From positions 89,189,389 to 89,253,388 of the forward strand of contig CM069435.1 of NCBI GenBank assembly GCA_035610365.1: DNA of 64,000 nucleotides, in the 5' to 3' direction. Positions 27,261-40,408 of this stretch are shown one piece after another. How positions within the stretch are numbered: the first letter of the stretch is position 1; each line of letters begins with the position of its first letter. A program made the translations under genes and the position numbers. The DNA is from Aquatica leii. Its lineage: Eukaryota; Arthropoda; Insecta; Coleoptera; Lampyridae. Under the pieces are notes generated by a model, which was given only the letters and a program-made list of their open reading frames with translations, made no database searches and was not told the origin of the DNA.

Positions 27261-30200
27261 TTGCCAGGATTGTTTTTGTTAAAGCAAAGCAGAGGTTTAT
27301 AAAAATTTTCTATCAATTTATTAATTCATTTGTGCATCGTAGTGGTTTTATATAAAACCAGCGTACTTTGTTATTTCTGAAGTGACATCGTGTCCGTTGA
27401 CTTAACCTCAAAATTTGAATGTAGGCGCGTTTGTTGGCGCGCCGTGACGATTTATAAAATTTTGTTTGTCGAAGCGATATCACGTTTTTGAAAAGGACAA
27501 AAACGCGTCGTTTTTCTCAACTCGACTTTCGTCCCGTCCCGTTCTCTTCCTCCACTCGATTTTATTATTATATGGGCTACGCGTTTTAAAGAAAATTTTC
27601 CCTCGACTCTTATAATAAATTATACAACATTGAAAAGATTGTCAAAAGTTATCTCAGACCTTAAAATTAAAACGTTGCAATTAGTCGTTAATGGTTTAAA
27701 CACAAAGAAAGTCGTTTTTCAAAATTGTTTCTTCTTGAATACACTCTAATTCGTAGTATAATTCGCTGCATCTATAATCTTCGTTCTTTTTCTAACGTCC
27801 GAAGAGTTTCCGATAAATTTGTCCTTGTTTATACGACGCTCAAACTTCTTGTAAATTATCTTCTGAATACAAGAGTGATAGCGCCCTTAATTTAGAAAGT
27901 TAAAGATAAATTATATTTTCTTTGCACTTCTAAATTACGTGTTCGCTTTTTTCCACGGCCAACGCCGATCGATTAGACATTTTTCTTTTGTAGCGCTCAC
28001 TTGACGGATTGCGTAAATTTTTCGCAAACCGACATGTCACGGTGAACTTTTCTGACAAATCGTAATATCATCGCTAACTTGATTACGTTTTTTAATTATA
28101 TTTATAGTTTTCAGTTATTTTTGTTATCAGTGCCGCAATTATTCCTGGTTTACGTTAAAAGTATTGTCAATTAAAGTCGATTTATTTTAAGTATGTTGTA
28201 ACACACCTGGTTTGTTTCTGGTTTTTTTATGTATAAGTTTAATTTATATTTTCGATTACCTTTTTTAAGATTTTATTTATTTTGCACGCATGGTTTACGT
28301 TCTTTATTTTTAAAGCTGTGAATATAGAAAATCTAAAAACTGATTTGTGATTATTTTTATCCACAGACCAAAAATTTAGTGTTTAAAGAACTATCGTTTA
28401 ATTCCATCGTTTACGGTTATGTCTAAAATAGGCAATTAATATTATAAAATGTGATTTTCCTCGTCGATCGATTGTTTTGGTTTTTAAAAATTGCTTTCGC
28501 TTTTTATTTCAGCGCCTACTTTATTGTTTTTATAGTCATATTGGTTGTAAATTAGATGCTCTTTAGTTTTCATCATAGTAAAAACTGATTTTGTAGTGTT
28601 TTCTTTCATAAATAAAATATTCTAGAAGTTTCAGTAAAAATTTTCTTTCCAAAAAACGATCTCATTTCTTTTTTCTTTTAAGTCGGGCTTAAAACTGTAA
28701 ATTACATATATTTTCAATAAGGAAATCAGATTTTTTTAAGTTTCTATAGATAAATTTTAATTAGTTCTTAAAGTATCTTAGTAGGCTATAAATCTACCTT
28801 TTGTTTATATAGTAATTTCGGTTTTTTTTCAATAAACGATTTAGTTGGCCCACGTTGCTCAGTAACATTTATGCTTTAAGTTTATATTGTCTACAAGTCG
28901 TTTCTTTCAATATATGGCTACGTTATCAATTTTTTTTATTTTGTCACTTTTTATTTTTTATTTAATTTATTATTAATAAAAAAAAGTTTTGTTCTGGCCA
29001 CGACGTATTTCTTGTTGAGATTGTACAAAAGACTTGGAGCTGACACCAATTTTGTTTTCAAAAGTTAACTGCGACTAATTACGTTTTTATTCAAATGACT
29101 CGGTTTCTGCCCTTTACACGGCCAACCGCGATTGATTAAGTCGATCGTCTTTTGTTTCGCGGCCAACTCAATCGTTTACTTTTATTTTATAATTTTTTTT
29201 CTAGTCGGTGAAACGAGCGCGTGCAGCTCACGTTTAAAATTGTCTGCACGTAAAAACAAGAAGAAAATTAATTTAAAACAGAATGCTTTTTCCTCATTTC
29301 TAATTCTCTTATTTTCTTAATAAAGAATGATTTCAAAGCGGGGCATTTTAAAAGATTTTCTTTGATGCTCAGATATTTATATTTCTCTGCAGTACACTCG
29401 CTGCTAAAAATCTTTTTTTCGGCGTGTCGGATGTGAAAAAAAAATATTTTAAATTTGACGTGCGATACTAAACAAAAAAATAATCGATGCAACACCGACC
29501 GGAGATGAAACGGAAGAAGTAGAAGAAGAATAATAAAGAAAAGTTTAAAATTTCTCCGGCTGTACCACTACTATACAATTCTCGGACAGTTTCGTTTGTT
29601 GCGCGTCTCTTTCCAACTATAAAAATTTCAATTGTCCGCGTCTCTTTTCCACTTATTATAAGTGTGCCGACCCCTTGTAAAGTGTAAAAGTAGGGTGAAA
29701 GAATAAAAGAGGGGTATAAATGGGGGTGTTTGGGGGTGGTAGGGGATTTTAAAAGAGGCGAATTTACATCGGAAAGAGTTGATTGCTTTGCCTTGAGCGG
29801 CGGCCATCTTACTTCTTTATTATTGGACATTGCTTTCGTTTATGACGAGAAAAGGAAAAATGCTGAGGCATTTTAATTTTTGACGGCGATTGAAAATTAA
29901 TTCTTACCCGTTTTGCGAACGAAAACTTCGCTTCCAAATCACGACAGGTAGATCCTAGTAAGCTTTAGCGAAAGAACTGTCTTGTTAGAAATCCTCGTTG
30001 TCTTACGACGAACTGAAATAATAGAAACGTTGAAAAAAATTAAACAATTGTATCGTTATTCAAATTTTTGTTACTATTGAAAAAAACGGCTAAATGCACA
30101 AAAAAATTATATTAACGTCTCTTTAGGTTTTGAGCATGCTTTATTTTTCTACGTTTTTGTATAAATATAAATAAATACTTATATTTATTTTGACTTTTCA

Positions 30201-32310
30201 AAAAGTTTAAACTTTAGTGCCAACTAAATTTTAATATAAAAACTTAAGTTCTAAATTTAGTTTAATCAAGTAGACGCTGTGAACTTGTTTTAATGTTTAT
30301 GTCGTTCCGACACTTCAAAAGTATAACCATTTTTTACTTACAAAAAAATCTAATAATTTTGACTATTATTAATACAAAAATAAGCCTAACAAAACACGTA
30401 TGCTTTCAAAAAAAAATTATATTTACTTATTACCTAATTTAATTTTTTTTCTATTTCTTATTTTTTTACCGATTCAAATCGTTTATTTTATAAAATTAAG
30501 TCATATTTTTAATTCTATATTTAAATTGCCTAACGTTTTTTGTTTTTTATAATTTTGTTATCTAACTCTAATAAAAATTAAATTTAACTATTAAGTGGTA
30601 AAAAATTATTGATTTTTTTAAGCTTTAATTGGCACATACTTATTTATAATTTTTTTTAATACGAATTTGATAAAATTATGTTAATCAAATTTTTTATATA
30701 ATTTTAGCTCGTTTTCAGTTCATTTATTTTTGTTCAAAAAAAAAAAAATTTTACGAGTGTGTTGATACATTAATTTTTTTTTAATGTATACTTTAATTTT
30801 TTTAAATGTTTTTTGAAATTTTCATTTTTAAAAATTCCTTTTTTGGACAAACGTACCAATTTAGCATTTGTTAAACCAACAAAATGAGATTAGTTTCTAT
30901 GGTTATCTAATTTCTTTGTAAAGTTTTCGACAATTTATTGTGTAAAATTTACTTTATGTTAGTAAACTAAACCGAATTTCTGTTGTTTCTATAAAGCTGC
31001 ACTTCTACGTTTTATTTATTTTCTTGTATTCTTCTTACCAAAACAAATAATTTTTACTTTTATTAAATATGTAGTTGTTAAAGAAATATTTGATTTAAAA
31101 ATGTTTTTATAGTAAACGTCCAAGTATATAAAAGAAATTATCAAAGTAGGCGTTAAAATAAAAACTTTACTTTTTCAGCATTTAAATTTAAAAAAAACAG
31201 TTGCAAACATTCAAAAACTATGTGTTTTTAGAATAAAAAACTAAGTTGTGACCTTGAAACAAAAGCTAAACCCTAACACGAGAATAAACACGATGAAAGT
31301 CGTCTTAAATCACAAAGTAAGCAGCTTCTGTTATCGATCGTAGTACGCGTTGGAATTCCATTAAGAAAAATAAGAAACACAAAGTGAGCTTTGGAATACG
31401 TTTGTGCTTGATAGGTGCGTTTTGCAGGTTCGTCTTAAAGATAACAACGCCGATGATTTTGAGTTTTTAGAGAAAAAAATGTTTTTGCGTACTTACTTTG
31501 GAGAGTCCGCGTCCGATCACTACTAAACTATGATAAATAAAACGCAATTCTAAACCCCCTTATCCGACGAAAAATTAACGGTTTTGTTAGAGAAGGGGTC
31601 ATCTAAAAAGGTATCCAGGTCAGTATTGCAACCCTTAATGAACAAAAGCACGCGAAGACTGGTCAGGCAAGTATGCAAATGTACTCAAACTAAAAGGTCA
31701 CTTTAATAAAGACCATAAAGCCCTCTTGTGCAACCCAGCTGCTCAATCACCAGCATTTTTATCGTCGAAAAGAAAAAATCTGACCAAAAGGGTTAGAGTT
31801 TATCCTTCTTCCATCCCTTCGAAACACAAAACTCTTTTCTTATTACGAGACAGGGAAAAAATATAAAATTGGTACGTTAACCGGTTTGACCAAACTTAAA
31901 GAAGGGGTTAGAATTTAAAAAAGCTGACCCTTCATTTGCATACCGGCGTGACCACTTTATTTTTGCGTCGCGCACAGACGCGTTCAATTGAATATTATTG
32001 GGATAACATTCAAACTTTTGTAAAAGAAACGCAATTACAGAAAGTTAAAATTAAGCACAGATCGCTGTAATTGCTTGGTCCTTCAAACGGCCGTCTTCAA
32101 TTTCAAAGCGCTAGCTACAAGAACGTCTTTAAAACAACCGACAATTTTGATCTAATTACAACGAAGTAAACATTCTATTAAAAAGAGTAATTCAATGATG
32201 TAATAAAACATTTTAATTACGCAAATTACTTTACTATATTAGATGTCATCACTTCCGGTAGAACTAAAAAACAAATGCATTCAACTAAAATAACTTTCCA
32301 ATTTTTATTA
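27261..32310. other. non-coding stretch
   Basis: No gene could be supported. Less AT-rich islands occur at 27400-28060, 29090-29250, 29570-29960 and 31240-32130. The minus-strand 120-codon frame at 29468-29830 has no motif and a low-complexity end. AAGATGGCCGCCGC-like sequence on the minus strand at 29796-29810 resembles a YY1/Pleiohomeotic site. Confidence 0.4.
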
Positions 32311-32319
32311 GAATTTAAA

Positions 32320-32790
32320 AAATTAAGTATGCGATTAGACAGACACTAAAGTGTTAAATCAGAAGTAACAAGAAGTAAAGTTTGATTAAGAAAAATATTG
32401 GAGGCTATAACAATACTTACAAAAATGCTGAAAAATATTTGAGGTTAGAACGATTTTTCGCCGTTTTTTAAAAAAATATTAAAAAACTAATATAAAATAA
32501 ACGTTAAATGATTAAGCAGACACAATGAAGTATTAAAGTTAGATTAGGGAAAATCTTTGAAGATGTAGAAATATTTAATTAATTTTTAAAAAATCCTAAA
32601 AATCTAAAACAATGTTAAATAAAAAAACGCAAGAAAAAACATACACTAAAGCAGTAAATCAAAAATGACAAAAAGTGAAGTTAGATTTAAAAAAATATTT
32701 GAGGTTAGAGCAATATTTACCGAATTAAAAAAATAGATTAGGTACGCGATTAAACACTGAAATATTAATTATTACATCAGTAACTTGCAT
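32320..32790. repeat. degenerate tandem repeat, about 3-4 units
   Basis: The block 'gattaagcagacactaaagt ... gaagttagatttaaaaaaat ... ttgaggttagagcaatattt' recurs starting near 32332, 32508, 32635 and, partly, 32744. Copies are imperfect and of unequal length. Confidence 0.55.
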
Positions 32791-33805
32791 ATATGTGAAA
32801 AATGGATACTAAAAAAGTAGCTGTATGGTAGACGCAATTAAAACAGTTAGATGGCACAAATTCAATAGTCAAAAGTAAGTTGGCTATGAATTAAATCAAA
32901 AATAAAAACAAAATAATTAAAGTAATCAAGTGAGTTGACATTAAAAAGTTGATACATTCTAAAATTTACAGAAATCTGTAAAAAAACTTACAGATTTCAA
33001 TAACAAAATAGTTGAATAATTACTCGCTTACTTCGAACAGCAGTACCTACAACGATGTTGCAATAAATCGATTTTTTAAAGCATGCGTTTTAGAAGAAAA
33101 TACATCATAACAGGGACAATTCAAACTACAAATTTACCATTAGTTAAACTAGCGTTGGGTTAAAAGCGAAAAAACGGCAACTGTTTTAATTACTGGCGTT
33201 ATATGTCACGATTGCACAGTTTTTAGATGAGTTATTTTTATCAGAATATAAAATGCTATAGAAGAGGATTAACGATCATAAAGATGCACTCACACCATCC
33301 ATGCATCATCAGCTTAACCTTGATTTACTTATGGCAAGTGGTTAATAGATTATTGACAATGACTGGTCAATTGAAGGCTAAGTCAAACCTTACATTTGAA
33401 CAATTGATGGATCAACAAAATTTGATTCTTCTGCATTAATTTTACAGTTTACTGTTATCTGTAATGATTCCTCATTGTAAACGCTTTATTTGGGTATGCT
33501 TTAAATAGAAACTGTTAGATTTTTGCGTGGTTTTGAAAATTACACCTAGATTTAATCGATACTTGTTTACAAGCTGTTGTCGGTAAAAGAATCTATCGTA
33601 ACTTCATTCAATTGTTTTTGGTTATTGACTTGTCTAACTGCGTACTTGGCGTCAGTAACATTTTATCTTTATTTCTCGTTAACAATTACCTCATTTTGTT
33701 AAGTACTAGATTATAAACCGGTTTTAAGATTATATCTAATTATTTTATGATTTTATTGGTGGAGATTAAAGTAAGAAATTGTGTTGAGTTAGCATTAAAC
33801 AAAAG
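32791..33805. other. upstream region of the P450 gene
   Basis: No gene recognised. The plus-strand frame at 33227-33439 has no domain. This is the presumed promoter side of the P450 gene, but I see no clear TATA box or initiator that I could place with confidence. Confidence 0.4.
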
Positions 33806-35368
33806 ATGATCGTTTTAGCATCTATTTTATTTGTCGTTTTTGCAACGGTATTGTTTATAAAATGGCGCTGGTCTTATTGGAAACGGAAAAAAGTACCATA
33901 TATAAAGATATCGTCAATTTGGGGCAACATGGAGAATCCCATCAAAAAGAAGACATACGATGGCGTCACTTACGCAAAGTTTTACAAAACTATGAAAGAA
34001 CGAGGCGAAAAACACATGGGTTACTTCAACATGATATTTCCGAGGTACGTTCCTATCGACTTAGAGATTGTGAAAAACGTTCTTGAGAGACACTTTGATT
34101 ATTTTAACGAAAGCGGCTTGTACTATAATGAAAAAGATGACCCAGTGAGCGCTCACTTAGTTGCGTTAGGCGGGAAAAAGTGGAAAACGCTTCGCGCTAA
34201 AGTTTCGCCAGCTTTCACCCAAGCTAAAATTAAAACCATGTTTGATACAACTTTGCATTGTGCCAAGCAAATGATCCACGCTTTAGACTATCGATGCACC
34301 AAAGCAATAGACTCTAAAGACATCAGCTCACGTTTCACTATAGACGTGATTGGTTCGTGTGCTTTTGGCTTAGAATGCAACAGTTTTAAAAGCACTGGAT
34401 CCGAGTTCCATCAAAAATCTAAAAAAGTTTTTGCTAAACCTGATATAATAAGACGGATATTTAAAATTACAGCAACGATTTTCCCAAATTTGGGACGAGC
34501 TTTAGGTATTAAAGTGCTCGCTAAGGACGTGTCTAAGTTTTATTTAGACGTTGCTCAAACCACTTTTACGCATCGGAAAACTAACGGAATCAAACGAAAT
34601 GATGTTTTTCAAGCAATCATGGATTTAGGCGATGAAATTACCATCCAAGAAATTGCAGCACAGTGTTTTATTTTTTTTACTGCTGGGTATGAGACTACAG
34701 CAACTACGCTAGCGTATTGTCTGTACGAGTTAAGTCGAGATTTAGAAATTCAGTATAGAGCTAGAAACGAAGTTTTTTGGGCAACGTCTAAATTTAATGG
34801 TGAAATCACCTACCAGGCCGTTGAACAAATGAAGTATCTTGAGCAGATAGTATTTGGTATGTTTAATTAAATACTAAATTTATCTAAATTTTACTGTTTT
34901 TAGAGACGTTGAGGAAGTACCCACCTGTCACATTCATTGGCCGAGACTGTGTCAAAGATTATAAGTCTCCCAATTTTGATTTGGTGCTTGAGAAGGGTAC
35001 CAGAGTTGTAATAAGCATTATGGGAATTCATCACGACGAAGAGTATTACCCAGATCCAGAAAAATTCGATCCAGATAGGTTTACGGAAGAGAATCGCAAA
35101 AAGATGAAACCTTTTAGTTACATGCCTTTTGGAGAAGGGCCTCGGATGTGCATTGGTAAGTATTAATAATATTGGTGTAAAGTACCTAAGTTTTTTAGGC
35201 AAACGCTTTGCTTTAATGGAGATTAAGACTGCTTTGAGCGTGTTGCTGAAAAACTACTCCTTTGAGGTTAATCCGAGCGTGAAGCATCCACTAAGCTGGG
35301 AAACGTTTACTATAATTTTGACAAGCAAAGAAAAGATTTGGTTGGATTTAAAAAGATTATCAGCTTGA
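33806..35368 (+). CDS. cytochrome P450, CYP6-like (three exons)
   Basis: Membrane-anchored haem monooxygenase. In insects the CYP6 family oxidises plant toxins, insecticides and some hormones. Exons are 33806-34856, 34904-35155 and 35199-35368. The introns (47 and 43 bp, GT...AG) split the Glu of ETLR and the Gly of CIG. The predicted protein has 490 aa, the usual length. Order of motifs: an N-terminal membrane anchor (residues 1-20), WKTLR of helix C, I-helix AGYETT at 293-298, ExxR as ETLR 351-354, PDRF, and the haem loop FGEGPRMCIG with ligand Cys433. All catalytic landmarks are intact and no stops occur. The ATG at 33806 gives the anchor directly. Substrate and subfamily cannot be read from the sequence. 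It is the only P450 in the window, so no local cluster is visible. Confidence 0.95.
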
Positions 35369-35474
35369 TTGTTTTTTACGGATGTTTATCTGTACTACAG
35401 TAATTATCTCTTGTTTATAGGTTTGCAAAATGATTGATTTTGGCTTCACTACGGATAAACATTGGTTTTTATTA

Positions 35475-35480
35475 AATAAA
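35475..35480 (+). promoter_or_regulatory. likely P450 poly(A) signal
   Basis: AATAAA 106 nt downstream of the P450 stop codon is the first such hexamer on this strand after the gene. Confidence 0.5.
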
Positions 35481-35936
35481 ATATTAAAGTTACCATTAGT
35501 TTTTAAAGATGTCAATAGAAAGAACTCATAACTATTTATGTAATGCTTTAAAACAGCACACAGTTGATAAGCAACACTTATTACACTTGTGTACGTGAAA
35601 TTGCCTTGTCACAGATGTACTATTGCAAAGTGAGTTTTGAACAAAGAATCGTCAATTGTCTTTTATAAAAAATAAGTATACTTAATGGTAAGCTTAGAGT
35701 TTTGGCAAAATTTAGGTTAGTAGATTTAGAATAATTTGTTATGTACCGCCGTCACAAAATGCTATGCAAGTCAACGTTGTTATCATAATGTAGTACAGCA
35801 AGTTAGAAGAGCGTTTTGTAAATAAAGAAACTACTGTAGAACTTAAATTTTACTTAAACGGAGAGGAAAAAACAATTGATTTGAGCTCATGTAGATACGT
35901 GTAAGCTAAAAGCACCATTAGTCAATACTAGTGAAT
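35481..35936. other. non-coding spacer
   Basis: No gene or clear repeat seen. Confidence 0.4.
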
Positions 35937-36965
35937 GATGGGACGATATATCGATAACTGTTACTCGTAACTGTTACAAGGTAGTAACCGTTATAACTGT
36001 TTTCTAAATAACAGTTATACGGATATTATATTACAAATTTAAACTGATATACTGATATTTAGAATTATTATAAATTTTACTATAAGCAGCTAAGCTTTCT
36101 CTGTGCGTTTGTTTTTTCAACAAAAACACGTTTTATTCTGAAAAAACAGTTTTATAAAATGCTAATAAACATGGTTGGTGTATTAGATTCTATTGTTCTA
36201 TTGACTATCATAAAGATGCTAGTGTGACTGAAAACAATGAATTTAATTAATACGCTTCCATAACAACCGTAATTAGCCATTTATAATAAGTGATTTCTTT
36301 ATTATTCTTAACTGTCATAAATTTTAATTTTTCGCTATTGTAAACCGTCTTCGACAGTTTTTGCGCACTTGTTAACATAAACGTCAAATTATTTCTGAGA
36401 AATTTTGAGTCTTTGGAGGCCTCCTAGTCTCTGTTCGAGCAAAAATGTTGTATTCAACTCGTTCCTGTCTAAATTAGACGTTTTTTTCCCCTCGAAGACT
36501 TTTTAAACCCCCGTTTCACTGAGGTTTAAAAGTGCCCTCTTAGAAAAAAAAGCGTCCAATTTACACAGGAACTCGTTAAATAAGCTACTAGTTTGTAAGA
36601 GTATAGTAGACAAAAAACTGTATAAGTTCCAAGTGGGATAGAAACAAACGTTATCAAACGTGTCTGATTGCAATTTTCACTTTTAAAAAATTGATATTTA
36701 AAAAGATCAAAAGTGATGACAGATTAATATTTTCATAACCATTGTAACTTGCTTATAATTAATTCATCACAACAAATCTACGTGACTTATCAATAAAAAA
36801 AAACAACCGTATCAGCTACTGTGTGTTTGAGGTCGTTGGATACGTAGAATGTATCAATGTTTGGTAGTTATAACTATAACCGTTTATAATAACTGTTAGT
36901 GTAAAATAACTGGAACTGTTATAACCGTTACTATTAAATAAGTGTTTATCCCATTGTTCGTTTGT
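35937..36965. mobile_element. inverted-repeat element, possibly a hAT-type MITE
   Basis: The outer roughly 100 bp on each side are related in inverted orientation. The left side reads ATGATGGGACGATA ... GTAACCGTTATAACTGTT. The right side, reverse-complemented, reads CAATGGGATAAACA ... GTAACGGTTATAACAGTT. There are many short GTTATAACNGTT words. No coding capacity. The hAT assignment is only an impression from the ATGGGA/ATCGAT-like end; target duplications were not found. Confidence 0.4.
36456..36580. repeat. imperfect inverted repeat inside the element
   Basis: Left arm 36456-36487 (AAC-TCG-TTCCTGT, then AAATTAGACG and a T run) matches the reverse complement of 36544-36577 (AAC-GAG-TTCCTGT, then AAATTGGACG and a T run). 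About 55 nt lie between. It may be a separate small foldback element nested in the larger one. Confidence 0.55.
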
Positions 36966-37471
36966 TGTATTTCGAAGGGCCTTTTAATCTATAGCGAATT
37001 TGTTTTTCTGAATGCATTTATTGGATTACAGGTTTTTTGAAAACGTATCTTCTACATTTTTGCATTTTTACCAGATGGACACGTTTTACTACCCACCAGA
37101 CACTAGTTATCAGTAATGAATACAAAAATAAAAATAGTTTCAACCCACTGCAATAATAACATTAAATTCATAAAACTCATTAATCTAACCCTAACTTTTT
37201 ATACATGAGCTGCACTTAGAACAGTCATGTAATTAAAGTAACAAAACAAATTCAATAATGAACACAAAGTTTGCCATAAAGCGGCCTTGACATCCCCCCG
37301 GCCTTGAAAAACTGGGCTTTCAACAACAGCAACACAGTAACATCATAAACAAATTAAAATAAAGCTAAGATACCATTGTAATAGCGAAGGCTTCCACGGC
37401 CGGAATCTATAGTAACATTAGAATGTCTTCCGGGTTTAGACCGTGTCATTGTTGTTGTAACCGAAGTTGGC

Positions 37472-37509
37472 AACGTTTCGCCCACTTTCGTAAGGGGCTG
37501 CATCAGGGC
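37472..37509 (-). ncRNA. candidate degenerate hammerhead motif
   Basis: Minus strand: CTGATGC (37506-37500; the consensus has A in place of the last C), stem GCCC/GGGC closed by an 11-nt loop, then GAAAC (37479-37475) and GTTGCC. The stem is perfect. The changed core base and a poor stem I suggest an inactive copy. Confidence 0.4.
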
Positions 37510-37536
37510 GTGAGATAAATCGCAAAACTCAAACAA

Positions 37537-37725
37537 GCAACCGAAATATAACTAAGAACTTCTCAAAAGTTAGGTTATCCACTTGTGAAACAAGCCATAA
37601 TCTAAACTCTGAAAAGGTAAGAAAGAAAACGATAACCTGAAAAAGCAAACGAAAATCTAACAAAGAACCACTACCGAGTTAGGTAATCAACTTGTGAACC
37701 AAGCCAGATTCTAAACTCCGTAGAA
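37537..37725. repeat. tandem duplication of about 108 bp
   Basis: Segment 37537-37615 (CTTGTGAAACAAGCC and TCTAAACTCTG in order) is repeated with about 20% change at 37645-37725 (CTTGTGAACCAAGCC, TCTAAACTCCG). Confidence 0.7.
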
Positions 37726-37855
37726 GTGACTTAAGACTGTAGACTGTGAACTTAAATGGCATTAACATTTCAGTAAAATTTTACTATTATATTAAATCTG
37801 ATGTTTCGTACTTTCATAACCGTTTTCGGTTACCCGAGAACGTTTTTATTCTAAT

Positions 37856-40290
37856 CTATTGAAGTACGTGTTTCGGTCTCCTGTACCTACGCATGATCCT
37901 CGAATCGTATCTCCATAGTTTCCTTACTTCCTCGTTGGGATGCGTCGGTATTTCTTTGGTCAACTTCTGTACCGTCTATCGGAGTAGCCAGCAATCTGTA
38001 AATCCCGGTGAAGATGGTTGTTTCTCACTAACCACGGCGCATTGGTGACAAGGCGTAACGCTTTGTTTTGGGTTTGCTGGAGCTTCTCGACGTGTGTTTT
38101 CGCCGCGTGCGACCACGTTAGCGAAGCGTAGGTCATAGTGGGCCATATCACCGACTTGTAGAGTAGCAGCTTGTTGTCCAGGGATAGGACACTGTTTCTC
38201 CCCATAATGGGATACAGCTTGGACATTACTGCGGATGCTCTAGCTGCTACGTTGTAAAGGTGTTTTTTCCACGATAGGCGTCTGTCGAGAACGAGGCCAA
38301 GGTACTTCGCTTCGTTCTTCCACGGTATGTCGGCACCCCTCAGGTTGACTCGACGTTCTGATATGATTCCCCTGCGGCGCGTGAAAAGTACTGCAGTGCT
38401 CATCGTCGGGTTTACCGTAATCTTCCAGTCGGCGTACCAGCTCGACAAGTGATCTATGGCGACCTGCAGTCGGTCTACGATCTGTTTGAGAGATCTCGAG
38501 CTTACCATTACCGCGGTGTCGTCGGCGTATAGCGCGTATTCCGCTCGTGGATGCTTCGGGATGTCAGAAGTGAAGATATTATACAGCAGCGAACTCAAAA
38601 CTGATCTTTGTGGGACTGCTGCTTAAATTATTCTCGGGCTAGACTTTGAAGTGTTTAGCTTCACTCTAAACGTGCAGTTGATAAGATATGAGCGGATGAG
38701 CTGCACCATCGGTTGTGAAATCCTGTTGTAGTACAGCTTCAGTAGAAGTTCCTTATGCCACACCTTGTCGAACGCCTTTTGAATGTCGGGGAAAACCACA
38801 CCGGTGTGGATTTTTCTCTTGAATCCTGTGTCGATCTTCTCGGCAACACGCAAAGTCTGGTGCGTCGTCGAATGCGATTGTCGAAAGCCAAACTGTTCCT
38901 TGAGAATCACTTCGTTGGCGTCGACTTCTCTCTGCAATCTAATTGCGATTACACGCTCCAACAATTTGCCTAACGTCGACAGCAAGCTGATGATGATGAA
39001 GATGGCCACACCCCTCGGTAGAAGGAGTCGGATCGCTAGGTTGTTGATGCCGTCTCGTCCGGGTGATTTTAATCTGGAAATAATATGTTTTACTTCTTCC
39101 GGCGTCGTAAATTCGATTCGCGTGGTAGGAGCTTCTAATAGTCGATTCCAAACTAGTCTATTGACGCGTTGAATCCTTGCCGGTTTGATGTTTTCTTGCG
39201 TAGGTCTGAACTGTTCTTCCAAAGTGTCTGCGAACAGGTCTGCCTTGTCATCATTTGAGTTTGCGATTCCGTTGGGAACTCGCAGTGGAGGGATCCTTGG
39301 CGCACCCGAGTTTTTCAGCGCCTTCACCATTTTCCAGGCGCTGCCGTCCTCGGGGTTTAGCGATTCGAGCTTCGCTTTCCATGTACGGTTTTGATGCTCG
39401 GCGATCTCATTTTTCGTTTCGAACTGCATCCTGTTTAGAATCATGTGATCTTCAGGGTTCCTGGTGCGTTGCCATCTGCGACGTTGTCGATTTTTGGCGC
39501 GGATCATCTCTCTAATACAGTTGCTGCGGGTCGGTGCTGTCTTTTGTTGCGGTTTTCGATGCGGCTTCGACAGCGCTTCGAATGGCTAGAGTCAGGTCGC
39601 TTACGGCTTGTTCAAGTTTGCTTCGCAAGCACTGACTAGGACTTTAGACAGCAAACGCTCGATCTCATAGGCAGGCCATACGACGAAGTTGTACACTTCG
39701 GGTTGAATGACAGTCGGTTCGCCAAGTTGAACCATCACAGGGTTGTGATCCGAACTCAGCTCTTGCACCGTCCACATCTCGTGGTTTAGCCTGCAGTTCT
39801 GCATAACCACGATGTCCAGTACGTCCGGTCTATGGTTTTCTCGAGTAGAATGGTAAGTTGGCTCAATCGATCCGTCTGCAATAACGTTCTGGCGTAGACT
39901 AATGTAATTAAACAAGGTCATTCCGTTTGGGTTAGTGCGTCCTCAACATTCATCCTGGAAGAGTCTCTTCCAGGATGAATGTTTTGCGTTGAGGTCTCCA
40001 CCGATGATCGTTGCGATATTAGTGTCGAAAACGGCGTCGAAATCCGCTTCTCGTAACGGGCTTCCTGGTGGATTGTAGGCCGCACAAAGGACGACTTCAC
40101 CCGCCGAAGTCGTGCGAACAACGACATGCGTCGCTTCTAAATTTTCCAGCGCAGGCGTCTCTTTGTGGTAATGGTCTAATGTCCTTTTGATGTAGATCGC
40201 GGTGCCACCACTTATTCCGGTTGTTCGATCGTTGCGTTTGGTATTGTCGGGTTGCGGCACGCTCTAAGGTGTGTTTTGGAAACCAGAATA
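37856..40290 (-). pseudogene. jockey-like ORF2: endonuclease plus reverse transcriptase
   Basis: Endonuclease pieces: GGTAIYIKR, CAAYNPPG, IIGGDLNAKHSSW (about 39965-40005) and SSDHNPVMVQL (about 39720). The reverse transcriptase has FTTPEEVKHIISRLKSPGRDG, KEQFGFRQSHSTTHQ, VFPDIQKAFDKVWH and LYADDTAVM (catalytic YADD), then AKYLGLVLDRRLSWKKH and WPTMTYASLTW. Most of it stays in one frame. Breaks seen: a stop ending the frame at 39943, compensating frameshifts around 39610 and 39515, an in-frame TAA at 38623, and a frameshift near 37975. After this last break the C-terminal tail (...RRPKHVLQ) runs to a stop at 37856. The family's product copies the element RNA at a nicked chromosomal site. Confidence 0.9.
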
Positions 40291-40408
40291 ACGTCCAGAT
40301 TATGCCTGTACGCGAAGTCCTATAATTCATTTCCTTTCTCGGAGATGCTGTTTGCGTTTCAAATAGCTAGCTGCAAGGAATACGGTTTGTAGGATGTGTT
40401 ATTCTTGC

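Larger units (their letters stand above)
37300..37830 (-). mobile_element. probable terminal part of a Penelope-like element
   Basis: Contains a hammerhead-like core on the minus strand and a tandem duplication, just beyond the 3' end of the jockey-like LINE. Penelope-like elements carry hammerhead motifs in their terminal repeats, and a Penelope GIY-YIG endonuclease lies on the same strand at 42.2-42.8 kb on the other side of the LINE. I infer one Penelope element split by the LINE. Ends are not resolved. Confidence 0.4.

Noticed and set aside
29468..29830. 120-codon minus-strand frame
   Set aside because: No motif, low-complexity C-terminal end, no splice or poly(A) context; chance cannot be excluded.
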